A stretch of 64,000 nucleotides of DNA from Hemibagrus wyckioides. Its lineage: Eukaryota > Chordata > Actinopteri > Siluriformes > Bagridae. The translations under genes and the position numbers were made by a program. The stretch is taken from the NCBI RefSeq assembly GCF_019097595.1, contig NC_080717.1:16743336-16807335 (forward strand). The letters run 5' to 3'. This document shows, piece after piece, positions 50,529-61,900 of this stretch (position 1 is its first letter; each line of letters opens with the position of its first letter). The notes under the pieces are model-generated. The model was not told the DNA's origin. It ran no database searches and saw nothing but the letters and a program-made list of their open reading frames with translations.

Positions 50529-50668
50529 CAGTGTTAGAAATGTACAGTGTAATGAAATCCAATATTAATGTGTGATGATCTACATTTTATCTAGTGTCCT
50601 TAAATGCTCCACAACTAAACTCTTGGGCAATACAAAACTAAATGTTAAGTGGTGTAGTGATTTTCACA
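50529..50668 (+). repeat. Local duplication upstream of mtnr1a, copy B
   Basis: Matches copy A in two blocks (50529-50572 and 50594-50668) with about 85-90 % identity by eye, but the 170 bp spacer of copy A is reduced to about 20 bp. A further 48 bp segment (TTAGTTACATTAACAACAGG...) is itself repeated at 50177-50224 and 50254-50301. Confidence 0.8.
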
Positions 50669-51120
50669 GATGGACCTGGATTTCCGAGGCAGCAGGATAA
50701 TGATGAAGATGAAGAGGTTTTTTAATGTAATTTGAAGAAAAATATTAATCCCATGAAACAATACTTAAAGTGGTAGATACTTTCACACCTTATGTTTTGG
50801 ATATAGAATATGATTTGTCTTGAATATGATTTTTTTCTTGTGATGGAAAACCAGTGATAATTCATGTTTTATGAGAAGTAGCTTTTTAACATGACTTCAA
50901 GTACAGCTTTGCTGGTTCCTGGTTAAATGCTTGATATCTGATGTCCAACATTACCTGAATCCACTCTCATTTATTTTCACAAAGGCCATTCAGACTTTGT
51001 GAATGAATTTCGCTTTACGTGAAATAAATCATGAATGGGAACTAAAACAATGAATGAGCGCGTGCATAGGTGAGTGACCCTTGCACGTGAACAAACGTGA
51101 ATGAGGGTGCGGGTCAAGGA

Positions 51121-51185
51121 AAAAGAAAAGAAAAGAAAAGAAAAGAAAAGAAAAGAAAAGAAAAGAAAAGAAAAGAAAAGAAAAG
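51121..51185. repeat. (AAAAG)n polypurine tract
   Basis: Thirteen AAAAG units, about 115 bp upstream of the mtnr1a TATA box. Purine-only on one strand. Confidence 0.97.
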
Positions 51186-51279
51186 TGAATGTTCAGTTCT
51201 CGTCCACGGCGGGGCAGCGTTTCTACACATTGACGAGTCACGGCATTAAGAGAGAATTGAACTCGTCGCCCGAATTATC

Positions 51280-51457
51280 AAATGTGAATTCGCTCCAAAG
51301 CTATAAAAGTGCGTGCGCACGTGCTGCCTCGCGACCGACGCACCGGACGCAAGGAGGCTTAATTCACGCTCTTTTCCAGCCAGTCCAAACTAGACTACTC
51401 GAAAAGTTTTGCAATGGCGCCAACACCTGTAAGTGATGCTGAAAAGTGAGGTTTAAA
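51280..51457 (+). promoter_or_regulatory. mtnr1a: mtnr1a core promoter and 5' UTR
   Basis: A TATA box (CTATAAAAG at 51301-51309) stands about 155 bp before the start codon; transcription would start near 51330-51335. A perfect E-box CACGTG lies at 51318-51323 within GCGTGCGCACGTGCTG, between TATA box and start site. The leader is CpG-containing. The reading frame upstream of the ATG at 51458 carries no better start; a GTG at 51446 is not used. Confidence 0.6.
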
Positions 51458-52317
51458 ATGAACACAAATGGCAGCATATTAGCGAACAGTTCCACGCTGC
51501 CCCCTCACGAGCTCACACTCGGCCGTCCTCGTTGGCTTTCTAGCACTCTGGGGAGCGTGCTCATCTTCACCATCGTGGTCGACATACTGGGCAACCTGCT
51601 GGTTATTTTCTCCGTGTACAGGAATAAGAAGCTCAGAAACGCAGGTAAGCCTTTTCTTCAAGGATGCTTTCCAAACATCTCCCTCACAGCATCACATTTC
51701 TGCACGTGCAACTTGCATGCATGGCAAGCCATAATTCGGATATATTTTATTACGCAAAAATACAACAGATGCACGTGAAATATTGCTAAGTATTAAGTAT
51801 TGTAAATAAGTATTGTTTTTTGTTTTTTTTTATCTTGTGGGCTATATTTATAGTAAATTATCATTTTAATTCAGTTCTGTTGAATAGACGAGAAGCTCGA
51901 ATTAAAAACGACAATTTGTGTTGCATTCAAATAAATGAAACTTAAAGTAGTGCACTGATAAAAATTGATGCACTAAACCATTTCCAGCCCATCAGCATGA
52001 TTATTTTCAAAAGCAAGTGTGCTGAAAAGCAAAACTGTGCACGTCTTAACCTGTATATTTAATTCAGATGGAAATAATGCACACATTTGAACTAAGTAAA
52101 TTTATTGCACACTATTAAAGGGTATCTAGCTCAGTGCTTGACTGTACTATAATTATTACACCAGACACACCAGTTACAAGCGGTGAAGCTGTGACTGTGA
52201 TCAGAGGACTCTGACAGTGCCACTTTAAATATTAATGACGCCTTACCAAAGACAAGATCAGACAATCATTTGCTGTGATAATGCCATATAAACACTTATA
52301 CACACTCTGTATGTTGC

Positions 52318-52348
<31 letters not shown>

Positions 52349-55300
52349 TATATATGTATTATATATGTATTATATATACAAAATTAAAAAGTAAATTATT
52401 CAAAGTAAATTAAAATGGTAACACTTTGCAGTATGTGAACTGAAGATGCACTAATAATAATCACTCACCATTTCATCTCAACCAGTTGTTTTGTGTCATG
52501 CTCCATCTTTTTCTCTTCAATTCCCACTCTAGTACTAGTATGTGCTCTGGGGTCCTGCTCCTTTACCCACAAGGGTAACAGTGTTTTATAAGAATATTTT
52601 CTGGTGTTTTAGTCTTGGATAGAGCGTGTTTGATTTAATTTGTTTGATTTACATGTTAATCAATATATTAAATAACAATCATGAATTCAGAGGACTTGTC
52701 ATAGTTAAGGTTAGCTGTTCAATTAGTAGAAGTAGCAATTAAAACATTACCTTAAAAACCTATACTGTAGTGAAAGTCCTTTTATTAACAAAGGAAAACA
52801 TAATCTTAAATTAGATCTTAAATATAATATTATTTTTTAAACAATAGCATTCATTTCATAAAATGTGAAGGAAACACTAGGAATCGACTGCCTTGTGCTG
52901 CTTCTTTGTGCTTTCATTTATATCAAGATGTTTTTATTGTTGCATTTCATTTAATTTCACTGTATTGTTTGGGAGTCACACCCCACAGCTTAGAGGCTTC
53001 AGGTAATTGGCTCAATATCAAACAGAACTGAAATAGCCAGTTACTCTCCCACAAGTGGACAGAGTGCTTATCGCCAGTGACATACTGTCCCATATGCCAC
53101 TATCATCTGCCAGGAGAGAGAACGCCGTATGCTGCTGCTGTACTTCAAAACTTAGTTGCACGAAAGTAAAGACTACCGAACACAGAATCCGTAAATGAAA
53201 TTTTGCCCGTAATGTAACTCCATTAACTCCATTACTTGATCTGTGTGTGTGTGTGTGTGTGTGTGTGTAGTAAGTGATATCGTGAGAGGATCAGTGTGGA
53301 ATCGTTCTCATTCGAAACTGACGCCAGTGACAATGTATTTAATGCATGAATGACTGCTTAATAGTGTATTGTTTACCATGTAGCATTGTTATGTCTGGGC
53401 ATAAATTACCATTGGAACAGAATTTCTTGCATTTCTGTTAGTGTAAGTGCACAAAAGGAACCTTTTTGGAATGTATTCTGCAGTGTGACCTCCCACTGGG
53501 TGCAGTGCAATGCCTACTTTGATTAGTGGGTCACGGTTAACCCACTAATTGTTCTATTACCCTCCTACCATGTAATTCATTATGCTTCTCTCTACTGAGG
53601 AAATGTCCCATGGCCTAATGTATAGTCGTCTGACCCACTGGGAATTTCTTATGGCACGGCTGTTTCAAATAATTTCAAACACAGACCATAAAATACAATC
53701 ACAACACACACATACTGTACTTGCACTGTACAGTAGACACTGAAAGTTCCAAAACATACCTACATACACAAAATATTTACAGTGCATTTTCCTTCAGTTG
53801 TGGAACACAGCAGTTTTCTCTCTCCCTCGACACAGATATTCCAATTCAACCAGAAAGACTCAATCCCCTGTGACATCACTGTCTGTTTGGATTATTCAGA
53901 GCAAGTGCTCCCTCCTGGCCTGTAGCACTGATTTAAACACACTCAGCATTCCCTGCAGCACCCTACAGCCAATACAACTCATGAGCAGTTAAACATGATG
54001 TTCATCTCCGTCGACGGCTTTGTATGTAGGCAGATTGTGGAACGTATGCTGTCCTGGATGAAGTGGGGTTTTTTTCCAAGAAAATTTGCTTCTGTAATTA
54101 TTTTTGAAAATCTCTGGCGCACTGAATTTCTCTTACTCTTGTTCTCTCACTGTTTTATTCTCACTTAGTGGCCCTGACATGGCTTGCAAGCCCGAGGCAG
54201 TTTTATTAAGTCAAGCTCACTGTTCATTCAAGGGGAACTCTTTGCAGCACATTATGTATTATGTCAGTATTATGTTTGTAGCGGACATTACGTAGTTGGG
54301 ATAAGAGTCAGAATATTCCTTTGTACATGCTTTATTTAAAATGATGCTGATTATTCAATATTGTTATGGAGACAATGAGTGCAGGTATTTGTGGCCTGCA
54401 AATAATCTATTGTATAAGAAGCACAATGGTTCATGTTGTAGGTTTATGCTGTTAAATTATAAAAAGAGAATATAGTTCATGTTTCTGTCCTCATTTCTTC
54501 TTATCTTGCCTTGTGGCTTGCCTTTGGCGTTCTTTCGTAGTAAAAGAAAAAAAAAAATCTTGCTGAATTTTGTCAACTCATACGTTGTGGTTTTGTGCAC
54601 TGAGACATTCTGCTCTGTTGTGGTGCTGCTTGTTAACATCTTGTATGGAAACTTGTGGAAAAAGCTCCTGACTCTGCTAGAAAGTGCTAAGGCTAAGGGC
54701 CAAGAAACTTTCTCCTGTTGAATCCAGAGCTAATATGATACATCTTCCAGAGGCTGGTTTAAATTTATCTGACATCTGGTGAAGCTGTCTTTAAACTTGG
54801 TGCTATGAAAATTCACTAAAAATTACATGTCGCCTCTCTTTCCTGAAAAAGGTCCTAATTTCTACAGAGACAGTTTCATTTTGTTGGTTATTGCCTGGGT
54901 TCTCTATTTTTCACGATTGCCACAGTTGAAACTCCATATGATCAAGTCACAATAATTGTTACGATATTATTAGATCAGTTGAAATACACAGTTAGGGCAC
55001 AGTATTAGGTTGCTGATAGGTTGGTTGTCCTCATGATGACTCCATCCGCAGGACTTTGCACATGCACGTCTTCCATGTCTTGTTTACTTTGCACTCTGTA
55101 CACTTTATACTTGCACAGAATCTTTTCTTTCTTTCTGCATGTTCTTATAACTCATGTCATAGGCTGCTGGAAGGATTCACAGAGTAAGAATCTTATTGTA
55201 TGGTGTAACAGACTGTTTCCTGTACATATGACAATAAACTCTTGAATCTTGAATAATTGAAGCTAGTGTCACAAAACTTTCCCAAACGGCATTCAGTTTA

Positions 55301-58300
55301 TTTGCCTTGCAATATATAAAAAACCCTTCAAAATGTCACTGCTCAGGCTTAATTCTGGAAAACAGCCATGAACAAAAAAAAAAATCTGGTTTTGATCACA
55401 ACTGTGTTTTTTCTTCTAGTAACATTCTTTGAAATCTCTTTATTAATAATGCATAAATGTATTTTACTAAAACGGTGTGGAAATGTTTTTATTTGTTTTT
55501 TTCATACCTTGCCTTAGCGTCTTCCTGCAGAGATAGCTTCAGGTTACAAACAGCAGTAAAAACAGTGTCTACTGCAAGATATCTGCAACCTTCCTAGCCA
55601 AGTGTGCTTTTCCCCTGATTTGATTAGAATGTAGGAGAAATACATGCTTATAGTGAAACAGAATTCGGTGTACGATCAGATCAGCTGCTGTCCAACTGCA
55701 CCTGCTTCATCACATTGTCATCAAAACAGAAGGATGTTTAAATACACTGTACACAGACTAGGAAGCTTGAATATATGTTAAAAAGGTGTAACATTAATAG
55801 CGAGAAATAATGAACAAAACTGATAACAGAGACAGATAGAACCAGTGTTATTTCACCACCTACATGAGTGCAGAGATCAGTGCTGTAATGATACAGCTTG
55901 TGTCTATACATCAGGAGTGATGGTGGTGCTGGTGATGAGGCAGACACTGATGTGGATGATGGTAATAGTTGAAGTGATAATGAACATTTACTATTGTAAA
56001 TCTTACACTGTGAAGGCCATCATCATCAAGTGGAGAAAATGTTACACCACAATGATATTACCATGAATAGACTGTCTCTCCAAACCTGATGAAAGAACAA
56101 GAAGGACTCTTAATCAGGGAGGCATGAAGAGACCAAGGGCAACATTACAGTTGCAGAACTATTCTTGTATTTACATGCTACAGTGGAAGGGCTGGAGTGC
56201 TAGATGGAAGCTGTTTCTTCCAAAAAAAAAAAAAAATGAACACCCCTCCACCCCCCTAATCCAAGCCCACCTACATTTGCCAAACCATGTGTCTGATGAG
56301 AACACAATAACATTGGGAAGTATAAAGCTGCTGTGACTGGACAGTCCACCAATACGCCATATTTGTAATTTACGTTCTGCTTTCTTACACTCTCGGCTAA
56401 GTGCCTGCATGCAGTCTTTCATCCATTTCAGGGATTTGGACCTAGTTTGTCCGGTCTTAAATAGAGCAACACAGTGTGTGATGCTAGAACAAAATGCAAA
56501 AGGGTTTCTGTTTCTCTGATGGTGAGAGGTGAGGAGATGCAGCTACAATAGAGACTGCCTGAGAAATGTTTAAGCTTTTTTTAATTATTATTCATCATAA
56601 GATTATTACTCATCAAGATGATCCCAATAAATTCTTGGCCAAATTCTATAACACCTAGTGTGATGACATGCTCTCAATATCAGTGTGAGTTACAATGCTG
56701 AAATTTTACTGTCAATTCATGTGATCCATGCTCATGTATAAAGTAGGGTCACACAAAAAAACAAACATTTCACATTGGACTGTATTTGTAGCTTCTGCTT
56801 GAATTTTGTGTGATCTTACTGTATGTTGTCCCCATACTGCTTTTAGGTGAGCAAAATTGTGCATCTTGCCTTTTATCTTCAGCTGTGTTTTATCACAGTA
56901 GCAGCTGGTGAGTTTTATGCATCCTAAGATCTCAGTTCTGAACTCATGACCAAAGAAATGTTTTACAGTGTATAATGTAACCTGGGAAGGATCTGATAAG
57001 CATGTTATGAGGGAATTATTCATTTACTAGTGGCATTCTAGGACTATAGGTTTTATTATCATGAACGTGATGAATTAATCAATGCATTTTTCACTGACAT
57101 GCATTCCATGATTACTAACAGACTATAGTCCAGTGTCCAGATGTACTGAGTCAAGTGCATTAGACAGCATTAACATATAGAGCTTTTTGTATAAAATAGG
57201 ATAGGAGCCCATTGAGATGTGTTTATATTATGCATACCTACTGGGTTATTGTTATTTAAAGAGTAGAGTGTATAAATGAATCCTTGTGATCTGCTGCTGA
57301 ATTTTGACTCTTAAGGGCTTTTCACACAGGGCTTAATCCTGGGTTATCGTTCTTTCCACTTTTCTCAATTTCCCTTTTAACCCTGGGTAGAGAAACATTT
57401 TAAACTCGTAAATTTTTGGCTTGCCTTCTTCCCATAGTGCATCCTGGTGCCATGTATTCCCCAGGTAAGTGACACACATGCACCTAGCTGTGAAACTGAT
57501 GTCAAAGAAAACATAATTCATCAGATCAGGCCATCTTCTTTCATTGATTCTATTCTGATGCTTTCTGTAGGTGCTTTTGGCTATGGACAGTGATCAGCAT
57601 ATTCACTCTGACAGGTCTGCGGCTATGCAACATCAACATTTACATCATTTGGCAGATGCCCTTATCCGTAGCACCTTACATTTATCTCATTTATACAACT
57701 GAGTAGTTGATGGTTAAGGACCTCAAACTCACAAGATTCCAAGCAGTGGTCCAACACCTTTGTCATTGAGCTACCTCAGCCCATACAGGACTTAAAGATC
57801 TGTTGCTAAAATCCTGGTGCAAGATCGCCCAGCACGCTTTCAGAGGTCTTGTGGAGTCTGTAACTCAGTGGGTCAGAGATATTTTAGCAGCACAAGGGGG
57901 ACCTACACATATGTAGTATACAGTGTATATGTTGTATACAGTGGAGTCAGAGGAATTTTCTCTTATTAAAAGTGGAAAGTTTTAAAACGGTAACATTCAA
58001 AAAAAAGTAAATGTTTTTTTAGTTCTAGGTCACTATTTAAATGTAAGCAAATCAGTGATATTGAACATGTTAATTGCTTTGTACAGAAGGTCAGATTATC
58101 CTCATGATTGATCTCTTCTGTTGAAGCATGGGTTCAGACAACACTGATGGATTTGATCTAAAATGGATCATAAGGTTTTACACAAACTTGTGGAGTTCAT
58201 ACCAGCTCGGGTGCAAACTGTCATAAAAGCACAAAAGGGGACAAACCAAATACTAACTCTGAAATTCCTGTAAATATTCCAGAGATTCTACTTCTCACTT

Positions 58301-61300
58301 AAGTTCTTAGACGTATTTTCACTAATGGTATGGAGTATGGAACATCCCTTTCAAAAACCATAAGCATTAATACTGAGGTTTAATATTAGTAATGGGCTTT
58401 CCAATAGATTTTGGATGGGGATGTTCTGGAGATTTGCCCATTCAGCCACAAGATAGCAAGAGGTCAGACACTGATGTCATGTGAACAACCGTCATCCCAA
58501 TTCATCCCATAGGTGTTCAGTGGGGTTGAGGTCAGGACACTGTGCAAACCACTGAGTTCATCCTCACTAGCCTTGTCAAACCATGTATTTGTCAGCTGGG
58601 TCTTCTAATTCCAGTAAGGGAAAATCTGTAATGCTATAGCCATACTGAGCAATTTAGGGAAGGTGTGAGGGTCAGCTGTCCACATACTTTTGGCCACAGA
58701 GTATATTGCAGTATTCTCAGCATGTCAAATGTCTAATGTAAAACTGGCTAGAAAACTTACAGGCCTGGTCAAAGAGCTTTTCTTTAAACATATTGTAAGT
58801 TCAGCAGGAAAGTAACTGACACCCTAATATGTAGCACTGGTGCTAAAAATGTACTGGTGTCATTATAACACATTTGAGAATTACCTTCAAGTATAAAAGA
58901 TAAAAGTGACAGTTACTAGTGTTAGTTGCCTAACTAGAATTGGTAAGAATTATGGAGTAACCATTTCTAACCTTTCAACTACTCGGATTTAGATTTTTGC
59001 ATTTTTCCTTAGTGTCCCGGTTATACCAAAACAATATGATATATTCAGTATATTCAGTGTTTTACTGAGAAAAACTGTTACAAAACATGCTGAACTTTAC
59101 TTTAAACTTTTACTTTACTGAACTGAACTTTAAAAAAAAATGAACAGCGGCATAATTTTAGCAATTTAGGAAACTCCAATCGACATCTGTACAGACTGTT
59201 CCCAATGTAACTTAGCTGAAAATGTTTTTAAGGGTAAAAAAGGAAGGATACATATTTGTGGATACACACAGCTGTAGTTTGCAGTTACTTAAGGCCAGGG
59301 CCTAGGTTTTGCTGCATTTATACTACAAATTGTATGCTTTTTAAATAGTTCATTGTCAAGTAACAGAGAGTAGTCATTCCTTCGCAAGATAGTGATGTCC
59401 ACAGAAAGGCTTTAGGGCCTTTTGGGTGTTCTAGACTGTTCATCCCTCTGGCTGAAGAGAGAACACTTCAGCCCAAAAGCAGAAGTTTGAGCTGCTGTTT
59501 TGTTCTTCTGCTCTAATAATTGCTTCCAGCGTCAAGCTAAATCCACAAAGTCATGAAGCCATTTACATACCATACCAGGAATCATATCATCCGATCTGCC
59601 ATCTATCAGCAAGCTTTAGCTCAATCATCGTTTAAACCACCATAGCTCAATGCTTTAAAGCTCAGAATATAAAAATATTTTTTCTTCTTGTACAAAGAAA
59701 GCAGCAAGCGTGCCTTGAACTAGTGGAAAAAGCATGAATGATATTTTGAAATACTTGAAAGCTTGTGTTCCCCCTGTGCCTCCCGGCAATAAGATGCCGC
59801 ACGCAGAGGACAGAGTCACGCAGGCTTAGTGCTAATGAGGGAAGACAGATGGGAGAAAGGGTTCCATGTCACTATTGCTCAGGTCATGCTACACGCTTCT
59901 CAGTCTAACTGACTGCAAAAATATTATTTTCAAAAGGATTTAAAATGAGTTAAATTTGTTGAATACATCCAAAGTGCTGTGAGGGTGAAAGAGCTGACAA
60001 AACGAGCACTGCAATGTTTCTAAATGAACCATATCACAACTCTCTCCTGAGACGGACCCCGAAGTTCAGAACGTTCCTCAAAGGAGAACGAAACATCACA
60101 TGACAAAAGCAGGTGCAACCCAAATGCTTTTAATAGAGAAAGCAGCTGACAGACTTAGGAAAGGTATGACTTAATTAAAAAGTGGTGAAGGTCATTCTAT
60201 TAAAATGCATTGGCATCATTGATGAAATAGACATCTATAACAAGTCTTAACCTTGAGTTTTGAAATATCTTTTTAGCTTTTTTTTTTTTTTTGCTAGCTC
60301 ATATTTTTCATTGATGTGGTCATTTTTGGTCTCTTCTGTTTTTTGGGGTTTTTTTTTCTCTTTTTTATGTTTTTGCTTTTAAAATTTCAACCAACAGGTT
60401 TGTTTGTTTATTTATTTATTTATTTACTTGCTTATTAATTTACTTATTCATTTATTTGTTTATTCCCATTTTTGCATTTGCAGCTTCATTAATGTCAAAT
60501 CATTACAATGTTTTTAAAGAGCACAAGGTAAAATAAGACAAAAAGCATGTATAACTATGAAATAGGGAACGATCTGAAATGAGATGTGATACTTGAAAAA
60601 ATAAAACTATACTTAATCACTCATTCCTCCAGCGTAGTAAAACATTCAGATATCAGGTTTGTATATAAATCTCATTTCAAGCTATTCTCTTCTCTTATAT
60701 AATAAAAATATTTTTATCTTTGTGCAAAGGCTTTAGAAAAGATTAAGTCTGTTTAAATATTAAAGTGTATTGCATTCTGTTTTACTATACTATTTTTCAC
60801 AAATATTGCATAGGCATAATCATTTTACATATTTACATAATTTTCTCATACTTCTCTCAATGAGAAATCAGGCTGAAATTTCCCTATATTTGTTTTGCAG
60901 GGAATATATTTGTGGTGAGCCTGGCAGTGGCAGACCTAGTCGTGGCAGTTTATCCCTACCCACTGGTGCTGATGTCTATTTTCAACAATGGATGGAACCT
61001 GGGTTTTGTACATTGCCAAATCAGTGGCTTTCTGATGGGCCTAAGTGTCATTGGGTCCATATTTAATATCACCGGCATTGCTCTAAACCGGTACTGTTAC
61101 ATTTGTCACAGCCTCAAGTATGACAAGCTCTACAGCGACAAAAACTCCCTTTGCTACGTCATCCTAATATGGATCCTAACTGTTGTCGCTATTGTGCCAA
61201 ACTTCTTCGTGGGCTCGCTGCAGTATGACCCCCGAGTGTACTCGTGCACATTCGCGCAATCAGCCAGTTCGGCCTATACCATTGCCGTGGTCTTCTTTCA

Positions 61301-61769
61301 CTTCATCCTTCCCATACTGGTCGTCACCTATTGCTACATGAGGATCTGGATTCTGGTCATTCAGGTGCGGAGACGTGTCAAGCCCGAGTTCCGACCCAAA
61401 CTTACGCCACATACAGTGAGGAATTTTGTCACCATGTTTGTAGTGTTCGTGCTTTTCGCCATCTGTTGGGCACCGCTTAACTTTATCGGCCTGGCCGTTG
61501 CCGTGAACCCTGAGCGGGTGGCGCCTCTCATCCCGGAGTGGCTCTTTGTATTCAGTTATTTCATGGCCTACTTTAACAGCTGCCTTAATGCCATTGTGTA
61601 TGGACTTCTCAATCAGAACTTTAGACAAGAGTACAAAAAAATCATCATCTCATTTTGCACTGCTAGGATGTTCTACCCAGACAGCTCTAATGACGCTGTA
61701 GACAGGATGAAAAGCAAGCCATCCGCTTTAATGTCAAACAACAACCAAGTGAAAGTTGACTCAGTGTAA
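51458..61769 (+). CDS. mtnr1a: mtnr1a, melatonin receptor type 1A (Mel1a), complete
   Basis: Class A GPCR for melatonin, coupling mainly to Gi in brain, retina and pituitary. Two coding exons: 51458-51644 (62 codons plus one base; donor GCAG|GTAAGC) and 60901-61769 (acceptor TTTTGCAG), joined at ..LRNA-G-NIFVV.., the same intron position as in all vertebrate melatonin receptors. 351 aa (human 350). N-terminal sequons at Asn4 and Asn10; seven hydrophobic helices. Signature residues: [11 protein letters not shown] in TM1, [15 protein letters not shown] in TM2, disulphide cysteines 101 (HCQISG) and 178 (YSCTFAQ), NRY at 125-127 in place of [21 protein letters not shown] in TM6, NAIVYGLLN in TM7 (NAxxY for NPxxY) and C-terminal VKVDSV, a PDZ-like end identical to human. 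Apart from mtus1 none of the neighbours is known to be co-regulated with it. mtnr1a is preferred over mtnr1b/1c by the tail and TM identity. Confidence 0.97.
53242..53269. repeat. (GT)n microsatellite
   Basis: Fourteen GT units in mtnr1a intron 1. Confidence 0.95.
55020..55255 (+). mobile_element. LINE/SINE-like 3' end fragment
   Basis: TTGCACTCTGTACACTTTATACTTGCAC, GAATCTTATTGTATGGTGTAA and the ending CATATGACAATAAACTCTTGAATCTTGAAT match the style of 3' ends of fish non-LTR elements (..TGACAATAAA.TTGAATC..). Confidence 0.6.
57425..57625. mobile_element. Fragment of the same repeat family as 4.7-5.6 kb
   Basis: CATAGTGCATCCTGGTG, CATCAGATCAGGCCATCTTC and TTCTATTCTGATGCTTTCTGTAGGTGCTTTTGGC follow one another as in the 5.0-5.2 kb part of the element in mtus1 (CATAGTGCATCCTTTT, AATCAGACCAGGCCACC, TTCTGATGCCCATTGTTGGCACTTTTAGC). 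Confidence 0.65.
57638..57782 (+). mobile_element. Dispersed teleost repeat (CATTTGGCAGATGCCCTTATCC family), copy 1
   Basis: ACATTTACATCATTTGGCAGATGCCCTTATCCGTAGCACCTTACA followed by the usual AACTGAGTAGTTGATGGTTAAGGACCT. The same family recurs at 63.7 kb. Confidence 0.75.
58395..58705. mobile_element. Short remnant of a DNA-transposon-like repeat
   Basis: CATAGGTGTTCAGTGGGGTTGAGGTCAGGACACTGTGCAAACCA and the end CCACATACTTTTGGCCACAGAGTA belong to a common fish element; the long middle part is deleted, leaving about 300 bp. Confidence 0.65.
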
Positions 61770-61900
61770 ACACTTGAAGGTTTAAGTCAAGATGAGCAAG
61801 ACATACTCCAAATACCCCTCTGCACCCCTTGGGACTGTAAATGGTACTATATACATATAATAAACCTATAAACAATGTATTCAGGCATACAGGGCGTATG
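61770..61900 (+). other. mtnr1a: mtnr1a 3' UTR with a polyadenylation signal
   Basis: AATAAA at 61859-61864, about 90 bp after the stop codon, would give a very short 3' UTR, in keeping with melatonin receptor genes. Later AATAAA motifs exist (for instance near 63415), so longer forms are possible. Confidence 0.5.

Larger units (their letters stand above)
37331..51117. other. Intergenic region between asah1 and mtnr1a, repeat-rich, no gene
   Basis: About 13.8 kb separating the two head-to-head genes. I find no exon of any gene I know. The part that can be named consists of the repeats and mobile-element remains listed separately. An NRF1-like TGCGCATGTGC at 37666-37676 is isolated. Confidence 0.65.
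51645..60900 (+). other. mtnr1a: mtnr1a intron 1
   Basis: A 9.3 kb intron, the usual large single intron of melatonin receptor genes. It holds an AT microsatellite (52318-52345), a GT repeat (53242-53269), repeat fragments listed separately and a TTTA run (60408-60460). A less AT-rich block at about 59760-59900 (GTGCCTCCCGGCAATAAGATGCCGC..) could be an intronic enhancer. No exon seen. Confidence 0.8.

Noticed and set aside
51118..51185. CRISPR-like array
   Set aside because: The repeat unit is five bases with no spacers: a simple microsatellite in a vertebrate genome.
51446..51778. Longer reading of mtnr1a exon 1 from an upstream GTG and past the donor
   Set aside because: GTG is not a plausible start with an ATG twelve bases later, and the frame after 51644 is intron.
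60770..61066. Plus-strand frame overlapping the start of mtnr1a exon 2
   Set aside because: Wrong frame and includes intron sequence; the receptor frame begins at the acceptor at 60901.
61260..61628. 122-codon minus-strand frame opposite mtnr1a exon 2
   Set aside because: Antisense shadow of a strongly conserved receptor exon; no family likeness of its own.
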